A stretch of DNA of 64,000 bases from Rhodobacterales bacterium 52_120_T64 (lineage in GTDB: Bacteria; Pseudomonadota; Alphaproteobacteria; Rhodobacterales; Rhodobacteraceae). Under the pieces are notes generated by a model. It was not told the origin of the DNA, made no database searches, and worked only from the letters and a program-made list of their open reading frames with translations. Every line of letters begins with the position of its first letter. Positions within the stretch are counted from its first letter, which is position 1. The position numbers and the translations under genes were made by a program. The stretch is taken from NCBI GenBank assembly GCA_002162875.1, contig MABA01000008.1, forward strand, positions 186,001-250,000. Reading direction: 5' to 3'. Shown in pieces: positions 1-8,058 of this stretch.

Positions 1-684
1 TCCGGTCGCACAATTGGCGAAGAAGTTGACCGCGTTGCTGGCGAAGCGGACTGTAAAGTTATCTATCCGGTTGAAACGCCTATCTCTAAAACTGGTGGTG
101 TTGTTGGTCTGAAGGGCAATCTTGCACCAGACGGAGCGATTGTGAAAATCGCTGGTATGACCGAAGAAGAAACAGTGTTTACTGGTCCTGCGCATGTGTT
201 TGAGTGCGAAGAAGATGCGTTCGAGGCCGTGCAGAACCGTACCTATAAAGAAGGCGAAGTTCTGGTTATTCGGAATGAAGGTCCATCTGGCGGCCCCGGC
301 ATGCGCGAGATGCTGGCAACAACAGCGGCGCTTTCCGGCCAAGGTATGGGCAAGAAAGTTGCGCTGATTACGGATGGTCGTTTCTCGGGTGCTACACGCG
401 GGTTCTGCGTGGGTCACGTTGGACCGGAGGCTGCACATTGCGGGCCGATCGCATTGGTTAAAGATGGCGACATGATCACGCTGGACGCGCAAAAAGGCGA
501 GATTTCCATTGATGTTTCCGACGAGGAAATGGCCAAGCGTAAAACTGAATGGAAAGGTCCGCGGGATACGATCTATTCGTCAGGCGCGCTCTGGAAATAC
601 GCCCAGCAGGTTGGTGCAACCAACAAGGGCGCCGTTACGCATCCGGGCGCGAAGATGGAAAAGCACATCTATGCGGATCTTTAA
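1..684 (+). CDS. ilvD: Dihydroxy-acid dehydratase, C-terminal part (5' end outside window)
   Basis: The frame is open from base 1 and ends at a TAA at 682-684, so only the last 227 residues are present. Family knowledge: IlvD dehydrates 2,3-dihydroxy-acids to 2-keto acids in valine, leucine and isoleucine synthesis, using an Fe-S cluster and Mg2+. The visible stretch has the conserved C-terminal blocks of the IlvD/Edd family: [14 protein letters not shown], then [20 protein letters not shown], which contains the active-site serine region. The Edd alternative (6-phosphogluconate dehydratase) is less likely because the C-terminal blocks read like IlvD. The next gene starts inside the last 14 bases, so the two are probably co-transcribed. 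Confidence 0.95.
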   Translation, partial: SGRTIGEEVDRVAGEADCKVIYPVETPISKTGGVVGLKGNLAPDGAIVKIAGMTEEETVFTGPAHVFECEEDAFEAVQNRTYKEGEVLVIRNEGPSGGPGMREMLATTAALSGQGMGKKVALITDGRFSGATRGFCVGHVGPEAAHCGPIALVKDGDMITLDAQKGEISIDVSDEEMAKRKTEWKGPRDTIYSSGALWKYAQQVGATNKGAVTHPGAKMEKHIYADL

Positions 685-1330
685 GTTCCTGACTAAAGGG
701 GCGGCGCTTGTCGCCCTTTCTGTTTTGGTCGCGTGCACGGGCGTGCAGGATACCGCGACGGGGCCAACACCTATACCGAAAGCGGTACGGGTGACGGCAG
801 GGGATGTTGCGGTTGTGATTGCTGCGCCCGACGGGTTTTGCATTGATCGCGCCACGATAGCCGAGAGCACTAAAGGAGCATTTATGTTCCTAAGTGATTG
901 TCGGGTCGTTGCCAGCACTGGCAAAGCGTCGCGTGTGCCGATTTCGTCCATTCTTACGGCCAGTATTTCGCCAACGGGTCTGGCTGGCAGCGAGAACGGG
1001 ATGAAGCCGGCGCTTGGCGCTTTGGGGCAGTTTCTTGCAACGCCAGTCGGTGTGTTTTCCCTGAGCAAAAGCCAGGTGAACGGTGCCACTAGCATTCTTC
1101 AAACCAAACAAACGGATACAGCTCTGTACCTGTTGGTGGAAGATAACGCGTTTAGCGACGAAGCGGGTGTGTCCAACCGTTACTGGCGGGCTTTTACAGA
1201 GGTAAACGGGAGGTTGGTTGCGTTATCGGTAACCGGATATTCTGATTCCGACCCAGAGGAAAAACGCAGCTTACGCATTATTCGTTCGTTCATGCAAGCG
1301 ATTGTTGATGCGAACACGGCGACTTCGTGA
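671..1330 (+). CDS. Putative lipoprotein of unknown function
   Basis: A 219-residue protein. I chose the ATG at 671 because it gives a clean lipoprotein signal peptide: MRIF, a hydrophobic stretch, then the lipobox LVAC with Cys at residue 22. A longer reading from 509 lies within ilvD and is not credible. The mature part starts with a Thr/Pro-rich linker and has no motif I recognise. There are Cys residues around GFCIDR and SDCRV that could form a disulfide. The start overlaps the end of ilvD by 14 bases and the stop overlaps the next GTG start, so the three genes look translationally coupled. Likely anchored in the outer or inner membrane facing the periplasm; function unknown. Confidence 0.75.
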   Translation: MRIFKFLTKGAALVALSVLVACTGVQDTATGPTPIPKAVRVTAGDVAVVIAAPDGFCIDRATIAESTKGAFMFLSDCRVVASTGKASRVPISSILTASISPTGLAGSENGMKPALGALGQFLATPVGVFSLSKSQVNGATSILQTKQTDTALYLLVEDNAFSDEAGVSNRYWRAFTEVNGRLVALSVTGYSDSDPEEKRSLRIIRSFMQAIVDANTATS

Positions 1331-1935
1331 GCTTTTTCGGAAAGCCTAAGGCCGCACCGTTATTACCGGCAATTGATGTACCGGAGGGGTTTCATGTTCC
1401 GCCCAAAACGCAGTGGGGCTTTACGCCGCAATTGCATAGCGAAATTGCGCAAGACGGGATTTATGGAAATATCATGACGGGCACTGCGCTCGGTCCGCAG
1501 GTGACATTGCATCACGGCGGGGATGGGTCGCAGTTTTCGATCCGGCAGACGGATGATTATGGCGCGGGACTGGTTTTTGATTTCGGCGATTTCGCGGGCG
1601 CTTTTTTCTCGTTGGCGTTCGAAATTCCGGCCGAAGGTGTGCAGGGCTTGGGCCGTCAGGATTTACTACGGTTTGTTTTGCGCACGCAGACCGCGGAGCC
1701 GTTCGAAGCCTATGCACGGCTGAACCTGTGCCATGGTCCCAATACAGAACAAATCGTGCGGATGATTAATATTGGCGCGGGTGAAAGCTTCGCCGAGTTT
1801 GACATATTTTATACCGAGTATGAACCGAAACGCGCTGCTAGCGCGTGGATCGATCTGATTATCAATGATCCAGCGCATAAGCGGGTTACGTTGGAGGAAG
1901 TGATAATTTTGCGGCGGGCAAGGGCCAGCCTGTAG
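1327..1935 (+). CDS. Conserved hypothetical protein (possibly DUF6478 family)
   Basis: A 202-residue protein starting at GTG 1327, overlapping the preceding stop codon (GTGA). No signal peptide and no membrane helix; likely cytoplasmic. The sequence is rich in aromatic and acidic residues, with a predicted beta-rich core (blocks such as DDYGAGLVFDFGDFAGAFFS and FDIFYTEYEPKRA). It resembles proteins restricted to Rhodobacterales that, as far as I recall, are grouped as DUF6478; I cannot confirm that without a profile search. No enzymatic motif is visible. Position just after ilvD and the lipoprotein suggests one transcription unit, but gives no functional hint. Confidence 0.65.
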   Translation: MSFFGKPKAAPLLPAIDVPEGFHVPPKTQWGFTPQLHSEIAQDGIYGNIMTGTALGPQVTLHHGGDGSQFSIRQTDDYGAGLVFDFGDFAGAFFSLAFEIPAEGVQGLGRQDLLRFVLRTQTAEPFEAYARLNLCHGPNTEQIVRMINIGAGESFAEFDIFYTEYEPKRAASAWIDLIINDPAHKRVTLEEVIILRRARASL

Positions 1936-2000
1936 GTTTCGGGTTGATTGGCAGATTTGGGCAGACTACCGTTCAGTAAGTTTTTAAAAAAGGCATTGTT

Positions 2001-3185
2001 ATGAAGTTTTCTCTAAGTAAATCCGTTTTTCTACTGTCCCTTATGGCTAGTCCGCTATTGGCGCAATCTACGCCTTGCGGCGGCTCGTTTTCCAGTTTTC
2101 TAAACGGTGTGCGAACCGAGGCGCTGACTGCAGGTTATTCGCAGAACGCCACCGACAGGGTGCTTACCGCGGCGCAAATGGATTCAAAAGTTCTGTCACG
2201 GGATCGTGCGCAAGGGGTTTTCAAACAAACGTTTCTCGAGTTTTCGCAGCGGTCCATTAGCAGCTATCGGATGTCGCATGGGGCAAAAAACATGGATCGC
2301 TATGCGTCGGTATTTGATCGTGCGCTGCGTGAATATGGCGTTCCGGCAGAGGTGATAACCGCCTTTTGGGCACTGGAAACGGATTACGGCGCGGTACAAG
2401 GGGATTTCAACACAGTGAGCGCATTGGCGACATTGGCGCATGATTGCCGCCGTCCGCATTTGTTTCGCCCACAACTTTTGGCGGCCATCGAAATGGTTGA
2501 AAATGGGGACCTAGATCCGGCGACCACCACCGGCGCTTGGGCTGGCGAAATCGGGCAAGTGCAGATGCTGCCCGAAGACATTGTATCCAAGGGACTGGAC
2601 GGTGATGGCGACGGGCATGTGCGGCTGAAAACCAGTGCGCCAGATGCGATTTTGACGGCGGCCAAGTTGATCAATTCACTTGGCTGGCATGCGGGCGAAC
2701 CTTGGCTGATCGAGGTTTCTGTTTCTGGGAATACGCAGTGGGGTAAGTCTGGTCTGGACACGAAGCTACGAGTTTCCGAGTGGGAAGCCATGGGCCTACG
2801 GGCGCGAAACGGAAATATGCCATCGGGTCGAACAGAGGCTTCGTTGCTCGCCCCGCAAGGGCGCAACGGACCGAAGTTTTTGGCGTTTCGCAACTATGAC
2901 GTTTATTTGGAATGGAACCAATCGTTCATTTATTCCACCACGGCGGCCTATCTGGCCACCCGTTTGGGTGGGGCACAAAGGTATGATGCAGGCACGCCAG
3001 ATCAGGGTTTGAATGACGCGCAGATGAAACAGTTGCAGCAGGTTTTAGCAGCACGCGGCTATGACGTTGGCAAGATCGACGGTATTTTGGGTGCGCGGAC
3101 ACGCAATGCCGTACAGGTGGAACAAGCCCGCATGGGTTTGCCCGCTGACGCATGGCCTACTCCGGAGTTTTTGGCGCGTTATTGA
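2001..3185 (+). CDS. Lytic murein transglycosylase, MltB family
   Basis: A 394-residue secreted protein with a signal peptide ending near AQS (about residue 23). Family knowledge: these enzymes cleave the MurNAc-GlcNAc bond of peptidoglycan to give 1,6-anhydro products. The MltB-type catalytic domain (about 30-325) has the block AFWALETDYGAVQGDFNT, whose Glu is the expected catalytic acid, and GAWAGEIGQVQMLPEDI, typical of the SLT_2 fold. The C-terminus (about 335-390) is a peptidoglycan-binding_1 domain with LQQVLAARGYDVGKIDG and RTRNAV. No lipobox is seen, so it is probably periplasmic rather than lipid-anchored. Its stop overlaps the stop of the convergent downstream gene by seven bases. 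Confidence 0.88.
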   Translation: MKFSLSKSVFLLSLMASPLLAQSTPCGGSFSSFLNGVRTEALTAGYSQNATDRVLTAAQMDSKVLSRDRAQGVFKQTFLEFSQRSISSYRMSHGAKNMDRYASVFDRALREYGVPAEVITAFWALETDYGAVQGDFNTVSALATLAHDCRRPHLFRPQLLAAIEMVENGDLDPATTTGAWAGEIGQVQMLPEDIVSKGLDGDGDGHVRLKTSAPDAILTAAKLINSLGWHAGEPWLIEVSVSGNTQWGKSGLDTKLRVSEWEAMGLRARNGNMPSGRTEASLLAPQGRNGPKFLAFRNYDVYLEWNQSFIYSTTAAYLATRLGGAQRYDAGTPDQGLNDAQMKQLQQVLAARGYDVGKIDGILGARTRNAVQVEQARMGLPADAWPTPEFLARY

Positions 3186-3724
3186 GGCCGCGCGGCGTAT
3201 TTTCTTTGCTCGAATTCCAGCTTGCGAATGTCTCTTTGCAACTTGATGATTTCTAATAGATAGAAATTTTTCATCTGGATTTGTTCTGGTGTTAGTTCGT
3301 CCGCGAAATCCGAGGCGAGGGTTAACCGGATATCGTCGACCTCGTCGTCAAGCGCGTCAATTTCACGACCAATCTCATAGTAACGCAGCCCAAAGAAGTT
3401 AGCGAGCCGCAGATCGCTTGATTGATTTGTCGGGCAGACATTGTTCAATTCGCTACCATGACGCCCAACAGAGTAGGCGTTGTCCGGTGTGCAGTACTGT
3501 TTCAACCCTTCAATACGGCTGCGCAGCCACACGGCGGTATTGGGCGCGATGCCGTACTCGCCACACGCTTCACGGTGTTCGGATATGTAGTTTTCAGCGC
3601 GACCCCGGACACCGTCATTATATCCAATTGCCCCCCAGTCACCGCTCCGGCAAGCTTCTTCGCTTAGACTGGCACAAGACATTAGAAAAACTACCGGTGA
3701 GATGGCGAGGAATTTTTTGAACAT
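3179..3724 (-). CDS. DUF2799-type lipoprotein
   Basis: A 181-residue protein with a lipoprotein signal peptide: MFKKFLAISPVVFLMSCAS, with the lipobox LMSC. The mature part carries the pattern of DUF2799 proteins: an early CxxGDW-like block, YNDGVRG, then CxxYG, and a later CTPDNAYSVGRHG; several cysteines are spaced for disulfides. The C-terminal third is strongly charged and likely helical or coiled. DUF2799 proteins have no established biochemical role. The gene converges on the transglycosylase gene and shares seven bases with its end, leaving no room for an intergenic terminator. Confidence 0.75.
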   Translation of the reverse strand: MFKKFLAISPVVFLMSCASLSEEACRSGDWGAIGYNDGVRGRAENYISEHREACGEYGIAPNTAVWLRSRIEGLKQYCTPDNAYSVGRHGSELNNVCPTNQSSDLRLANFFGLRYYEIGREIDALDDEVDDIRLTLASDFADELTPEQIQMKNFYLLEIIKLQRDIRKLEFEQRKYAARPQ

Positions 3725-3847
3725 ATCGGGTCTCTGTTATTTGTTTTATCAGCTTAACATATATCACATTATTCCGTGTGAGCGAGCGACTGAGTGCCGC
3801 TAGATTCGTGCCAAGGCTGATTTCGGCGTTATTTCAAGAAAGATGTG

Positions 3848-4282
3848 TCAAAGGCATAGCGCGCGAACGAATGCGCGATCTCCGGGGCTGTAAATCTGGG
3901 TTACGGCCGTTTCCGGTGACATCCAGAGAGCGGTGTGACCGGGTTCTAATGGCTCGGACTTCTGAATAACGGCGCGGCATTCAAAGATGTGGCAGACTTT
4001 TCGAGCGTACAAGTCGTATTCCGGCATATAGGTGAAGAAACTGAACGCACCGAGTTTTCGGTCAATCGTAATTGTCCAACCGGTTTCCTCGAATGCTTCG
4101 CGGTGCAATGCTGTTGTAGCATTTTCGCCCGGATCAATGCCCCCGCCTGGCAACTGGAATTCGTTAAACGGTGCGCTTTGGTATGTGATCAACAAATCGC
4201 GCCCACGGCGGATGATGCCGTATGCGCCGGGGCGATTAGTGTAAGAAATACCGTGAACGGGGGGTGTGCCAAATCTTCTCAT
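3848..4282 (-). CDS. Nudix hydrolase
   Basis: A 144-residue Nudix-fold protein. The Nudix box is complete at about residues 47-69: GGIDPGE, seven residues, then REAFEETGW, matching Gx5Ex7REUxEExGU. This family hydrolyses a nucleoside diphosphate linked to another moiety, using Mg2+ bound by the REUxEE glutamates. The specific substrate (8-oxo-dGTP, ADP-ribose, diadenosine polyphosphate or other) cannot be told from sequence. It lies downstream of the ECF sigma factor gene on the same strand, with a 31-base gap, so it may be the distal gene of that unit. Confidence 0.85.
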   Translation of the reverse strand: MRRFGTPPVHGISYTNRPGAYGIIRRGRDLLITYQSAPFNEFQLPGGGIDPGENATTALHREAFEETGWTITIDRKLGAFSFFTYMPEYDLYARKVCHIFECRAVIQKSEPLEPGHTALWMSPETAVTQIYSPGDRAFVRALCL

Positions 4283-4313
4283 TATTGTAGTTTGGCACAG
4301 CGGTGTCCAAGTT

Positions 4314-5534
4314 TCATCCCAAATCGTCTAACTTGCCGTGCAAAAAGGCTTTTTCTGCGGCGTTTTTCGACAGATCGATGGCGCGGCGATAGTCTTCTCG
4401 CGCGTTAGCAAGTTGACCGGAACGGGTTAATAGATCTGCTCGGGCGGCATAGAATGGTTGGTAGTTTGACAAATCCACGGCCAGCGTTTGAACAATTTCC
4501 AAAGCTTGGGGCAGTGAACCGGAATTCGCCATTGCCACCGCCTTGTTCAACGAAACGACTGGAGATGGGGTAAGGGATTCTAGGGCCGTATATAACCCTG
4601 TAATTTGGAGCCAATCGGTTTTTTCCCAACTTGGCGATTCACTGTGTAGTGCGCTGATTGCGGCTTGAATTTGGTAAGGGCCGGGGCGGCGTGCAGCCAA
4701 CGTGTGCAGCAACAACTTCTTTCCATCCGCAATCGCGTTTGCATCCCATAAATTGCGATCCTGATCTTCAAGTGTGATCATATCGCCAACGCAATCGTAT
4801 CGTGCCTCGCGTCGCGCATTGTGCAGCGTTATCAGGGCGAGAAGGCCTGAAACTTCGGGCAGCGGCAGCAAATGACGCAAAATTTTAGCTAGACGTATTG
4901 CCTCGTTTGCAAGGTCTGTTCGGGTCAGGCTTTCGCCCTCATAAGCGGAATAGGATTCGTTGTAGATCAGATAAATGACTGATAAAACTGATTCCAGTCG
5001 CACAATGATGTCTGTTTGTTCAGGCACTTTGTACGCAATTCCAGCGTCGCGAATTTTAGCCTTAGCGCGCGTTAGGCGTTGGTTCATTGTTGTTTCGGTG
5101 GTCAATAATGCGCGGGCGATCTCGCGGGCTGTCAAACCACAGAGGGTTCTTAGCGTTAGCGCCACCTGGGCTTCGGGTGATAGTGCTGGATGGCAACAGG
5201 TGAAAATGAGGCGCAGGCGTTCGTCAGGGATGGTGAAGTCAGCTTCGGATTGGTCGCTGTCCTCTGCCAATTGCAGTAATGTAGCTTGCGTTAGCTCGGA
5301 ATTGCGAACGGAGGAACGCCGGATGCGGTCAATCGCACGGCGTCGCGCGACGGTAAGCAGCCATGCCGCGCCATTGTCAGGTACTCCGGTTTTTGGCCAG
5401 ACACGCAGGGCCTCGGTGATGGCATCCTGCAAGGCCTCTTCGGCCAGATCGAAATCGCGAAGTTGGGCAATCAGGGTCGCCAACACCCGCCCGGAATCTT
5501 CGCGGAAAATCCGGGCGAGCGTCGCTTGGCTCAC
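4314..5534 (-). CDS. ECF-type RNA polymerase sigma factor, ECF42-like (DUF6596 domain)
   Basis: A 406-residue protein, about twice the size of a minimal ECF sigma factor. The N-terminus (about 1-170) has the sigma region 2 block DFDLAEEALQDAITEALRVW and the sequence AAWLLTVARRRAIDRIRR, followed by a region 4 helix-turn-helix (LRTLCGLTAREIARAL). The remaining ~230 residues form an alpha-helical extension with YNESYSAYEG and TPR-like repeats, typical of the DUF6596/ECF42 group. No anti-sigma factor is adjacent. Instead the gene overlaps by four bases (GTGA) a YciI/DGPF gene, the hallmark partner of ECF42 sigmas. GTG start at 5534. A promoter with ECF42 consensus lies upstream of the pair, so the unit is probably autoregulated. 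Confidence 0.88.
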   Translation of the reverse strand: MSQATLARIFREDSGRVLATLIAQLRDFDLAEEALQDAITEALRVWPKTGVPDNGAAWLLTVARRRAIDRIRRSSVRNSELTQATLLQLAEDSDQSEADFTIPDERLRLIFTCCHPALSPEAQVALTLRTLCGLTAREIARALLTTETTMNQRLTRAKAKIRDAGIAYKVPEQTDIIVRLESVLSVIYLIYNESYSAYEGESLTRTDLANEAIRLAKILRHLLPLPEVSGLLALITLHNARREARYDCVGDMITLEDQDRNLWDANAIADGKKLLLHTLAARRPGPYQIQAAISALHSESPSWEKTDWLQITGLYTALESLTPSPVVSLNKAVAMANSGSLPQALEIVQTLAVDLSNYQPFYAARADLLTRSGQLANAREDYRRAIDLSKNAAEKAFLHGKLDDLG

Positions 5535-5872
5535 GTATCGAAAACCATAACGGGGCGAACTTCGATTTGACCGTATTTGGCAGTGGGTATTTTCGCAGCC
5601 CAGCTCATTGCTTCGTCCAGATCTTTGCAGTCCAGCAAGTAATAACCACCTAATTGCTCCTTGGTTTCAGCGAAAGGCCCGTCCGTTATTGTTGCTTTCC
5701 CGTCGCGAACGCTCACTGAACTGGCTGTCGAGACAGGATGCAAAGCGTCCCCTGCGCTAAATACACCCGCTGCAATCGCATCTTGAGTGAATTTACCGTA
5801 GTCAGCCATCATGTCCCCGTCATATTCCCCTTGGTAGCCTTCTTTTGCGTAGATCAAAGCCATATACATCAT
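5531..5872 (-). CDS. YciI/DGPF family protein, partner of the ECF42 sigma factor
   Basis: A 113-residue protein of the YciI-like fold. It contains the DGPF signature (ITDGPFAETKEQLGGYYLLD) and the closing IEVRPVM block typical of this family. Family knowledge: DGPF proteins are encoded next to ECF42 sigma factors and are members of their regulons; the biochemical function is not established. The first ATG at 5872 has AAAGGA about seven bases upstream. The gene is first in a two-gene unit with the sigma factor, and is preceded by a promoter-like TGTCGA-N17-CGTC. Confidence 0.88.
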   Translation of the reverse strand: MMYMALIYAKEGYQGEYDGDMMADYGKFTQDAIAAGVFSAGDALHPVSTASSVSVRDGKATITDGPFAETKEQLGGYYLLDCKDLDEAMSWAAKIPTAKYGQIEVRPVMVFDT

Positions 5873-5932
5873 TTTACTATCCTTTGTTTATGTCGAAAAT
5901 TTCGAAGCCGCTTCTTCAGCTTCTAACAATAA

Positions 5933-5959
5933 GACGTTTCAAGTTTGCCATTTTCGACA
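5933..5959 (-). promoter_or_regulatory. Predicted ECF42-type promoter (autoregulatory)
   Basis: Read on the minus strand, TGTCGA (5959-5954) is followed after exactly 17 bases by CGTC (5936-5933), about 60 bases before the start of the DGPF gene. Published work on ECF42 sigma factors describes a target promoter with TGTCGA at -35 and CG(A/T)C at -10, to my recollection. The placement directly in front of the DGPF-sigma pair fits autoregulation. Seen directly: both elements and the spacing. Inferred: recognition by this sigma. Confidence 0.7.
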
Positions 5960-6041
5960 CCTAGGCGAAACTTTTTTATCGAGGGTTTGTAATTCCCGCT
6001 AATAATGCCTATTTGATCCAACTTGAACAAAGGAGCCTGCC

Positions 6042-7025
6042 ATGACCACCACCAATCAAATCATCTGGGATGATACGGTTCTGCCGTTTCAGTTGGATAA
6101 CGCCGATGTACGCGGTCGCGTGGCGCGTCTTGATGGCGCTTTGGGCGAGATTTTAGAACAGCATAATTATCCAACAGCGGTCGCGGCACTGGTTGCCGAG
6201 GCTGGGTTGCTGACCGCGATGATAGGACAGACGATTGGTCTGCGGTGGAAGTTGTCGTTGCAAATCCGTGGCGATGGACCGATCCGGCTTATTGCGACGG
6301 ATTATTATGCGGCGGAAAAAGATGGCGAGCCCGCGAAAATTCGCGCTTATGCCAGCTTTGATGAAGATCGGTTGGCCGAAGCAGACGGCACGCCGTTTGA
6401 AAACATCGGCAAAGGCATGTTTGCGGTTCTGATCGACCAAGGTGCAGGTATGCAGCCCTATCAAGGGATCACACCGCTGGCGGGTGGCTCGCTTGCGGCT
6501 TGTGCTGAAACGTACTTCGCCCAATCCGAACAGATACCAACCAAGTTTTCGATTGCTGTCGGCGAGGCATTGACGCCTGGGCAAGAATCCGGCTGGCGCG
6601 GTGGGGCGGTGATGATCCAACACATGCCAAAGGCTTCTCCGCATGCCAAAGACGCGCCGAGTGGCGACCACGGTTTGTTGGCGGCGCAAGATTTGGTTGA
6701 TGGCGATGATGCGGAAAACTGGAACCGCGTTTCGATCCTTCTGGATACCGTCGAGGTGACGGAACTGGTTGGCCCGCACGTTTCACCTGATACGTTGCTA
6801 GTGCGATTGTTCCACGAGGAAAATCCACGGATTTTCGACGCGCAGCCCGTGAAGTTCGGTTGCACATGCGGACCCGAAAAAGTGGAGCAAACGATGTCGA
6901 TTTATTCGGCCAAGGACATTGCGCATATGACCACGGACGAAGGAAAAGTAACGGCAGATTGTCAATTCTGCGGTGCGCATTACGAGTTTGAACCGGAGGC
7001 GTTGGGCAAGGACGCAAAGCGTTAA
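6042..7025 (+). CDS. hslO: Redox-regulated chaperone Hsp33
   Basis: A 327-residue Hsp33 homologue. Family knowledge: a cytosolic holdase that is kept inactive by zinc bound to four cysteines and switched on by oxidative unfolding. The C-terminal redox switch is intact: CxC at 274/276 (GCTCG) and CxxC at 307/310 (CQFC). The N-terminal domain has the expected IRGDGPIRLI block and a GGSLA stretch. ATG 6042 has AAGGAG upstream with good spacing. It diverges from the DGPF/sigma pair across a 169-base region. A disulfide-stress chaperone beside an ECF sigma may be coincidental. Confidence 0.95.
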   Translation: MTTTNQIIWDDTVLPFQLDNADVRGRVARLDGALGEILEQHNYPTAVAALVAEAGLLTAMIGQTIGLRWKLSLQIRGDGPIRLIATDYYAAEKDGEPAKIRAYASFDEDRLAEADGTPFENIGKGMFAVLIDQGAGMQPYQGITPLAGGSLAACAETYFAQSEQIPTKFSIAVGEALTPGQESGWRGGAVMIQHMPKASPHAKDAPSGDHGLLAAQDLVDGDDAENWNRVSILLDTVEVTELVGPHVSPDTLLVRLFHEENPRIFDAQPVKFGCTCGPEKVEQTMSIYSAKDIAHMTTDEGKVTADCQFCGAHYEFEPEALGKDAKR

Positions 7026-7050
7026 CGGTTAGTTAACGCGACCTTGCGAA

Positions 7051-7995
7051 CTAAAGCCGCTCCAACTTGCTGTGTTTCATGATGTCCTCGGTCACGCTGC
7101 GGATGCATAAGCTTGATGCGGGCGTTTGCACTGCTGATGAAGCAGCGGCAGTGGCCAACAATCCAGCTTCCTCAAGCGATTTGGATTGTGAAAGAGCAAG
7201 TGTCAGCCCGCCAACCAAACTGTCGCCTGCACCTACGGCGCTTAACACTGACGTTTTGGGTGGGCGAACATGGAAGCGTTCGGTTTTGGATGCAAAGACC
7301 GAACCGTCAGGTCCGCGCGCCATAACCACCACTTCGGCGATATTGTCGTGTACCAACTTTTGCGCAAAATCGACCATGTCGGTCGGCGTCTTGAATGCTT
7401 GGCCTGCCAGACCTTCAGCCTCCAACCGGTCCATTCGCAAGACGGCATAGGGCCGAACGGCCGATTGCACCGACGTTAGTAACGTTTCTTCCGACGTGTC
7501 CAACACCATCCGCGCGTTCTTGCGTGTCAGTGCGGAATTCAGCTCAATATAAAAATCGTCCGATACGCCCGGTGGCAAGCTGCCGCTTGCAACGACCAGC
7601 GCGCCTTCTTCCACATGCACCATAATGCTTTCCAGCAATCGCGAGATTTGCCGTTCGGTCCAAATCGGGCCGGGCAGGACGAGGCGTAATTGTTTACCGG
7701 ACGCTTCCTCGAAAATGCTTAGGCTTTGACGAGTGTGCCCATTGGTTTCATAGCGGATCGGGTCAATATGATGCTTGCGCAGTTGTTTGACTAGCAGTTC
7801 CCCCAAGACACCAGCGGTCGCGACGAAGGCTTCGGATTGGCCGCCAAGAATGCCTATGGCGCGTGATACGTTGACTCCACCGCCACCCGGATCGAATTGA
7901 CCACCATCGCAGCGAAGCTTCGGACCGATGACGATCTCGTCGACAGAGCCCGAAATGTCGAGCGCCGGGTTTAGGGTGATTGTTAGAATAGAGAT
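7051..7995 (-). CDS. PfkB-family sugar-phosphate kinase (1-phosphofructokinase/6-phosphofructokinase-2 type), non-canonical start
   Basis: The frame encodes about 314 residues, the usual length for PfkB/FruK hexose-phosphate kinases. Blocks: LTITLNPALD at the N-terminus, GGGGVNVSRAIGILGG (signature 1), a mid-region SGSLPPGV, and SAVGAGDSLVGGL with the GAGD anion hole and catalytic Asp. No ATG, GTG or TTG exists in frame between the stop at 8013-8011 and the conserved N-terminus. The best start is ATC at 7995, seven bases after GGAG, giving I/M-S-ILTITLNPALD; ATT 7989 is an alternative. A point change ATG to ATC, or a sequencing error, would explain it. TTG at 7806 would remove the GGGG signature. 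The usual KPN motif reads RMD here, with the following Glu kept. Confidence 0.75.
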   Translation of the reverse strand: MSILTITLNPALDISGSVDEIVIGPKLRCDGGQFDPGGGGVNVSRAIGILGGQSEAFVATAGVLGELLVKQLRKHHIDPIRYETNGHTRQSLSIFEEASGKQLRLVLPGPIWTERQISRLLESIMVHVEEGALVVASGSLPPGVSDDFYIELNSALTRKNARMVLDTSEETLLTSVQSAVRPYAVLRMDRLEAEGLAGQAFKTPTDMVDFAQKLVHDNIAEVVVMARGPDGSVFASKTERFHVRPPKTSVLSAVGAGDSLVGGLTLALSQSKSLEEAGLLATAAASSAVQTPASSLCIRSVTEDIMKHSKLERL

Positions 7996-8013
7996 CGGAA
8001 TTCTCCAACGTTA

Positions 8014-8045
8014 CAGGGTGATAAGTGTCTCACGCTACCACCCTG
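8014..8045 (-). terminator. Hairpin between gabD and pfkB-like gene
   Basis: CAGGGTG (8014-8020) and CACCCTG (8039-8045) form a perfect 7-bp inverted repeat with an 18-base loop that itself contains GTG/CAC. It lies just after the gabD stop and just before the start region of the PfkB kinase. There is no following T-run, so it may be a weak terminator, an mRNA-processing or stabilising element, or part of the kinase leader. Confidence 0.35.
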
Positions 8046-8058
8046 CGTTTGAAAAAGT

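Noticed and set aside
509-670. Upstream extension of the lipoprotein gene to 509
   Set aside because: It lies wholly within ilvD and would hide the signal peptide and lipobox.
5891-5896. Second TGTCGA, on the plus strand, between the DGPF gene and hslO
   Set aside because: No CG(A/T)C lies at the required distance downstream, so there is no matching promoter for hslO.
6018-6035. CTTGAA before hslO as a possible heat-shock -35 element
   Set aside because: It overlaps the ribosome-binding site and leaves no room for a -10 element before the start.
7763-8008. Alternative frame from TTG 8008 covering the N-terminus of the PfkB-like kinase
   Set aside because: Its translation is Arg/Trp/Ser-rich and has no PfkB feature; the real frame carries the conserved N-terminus, so the issue is the start codon rather than a frameshift into this frame.
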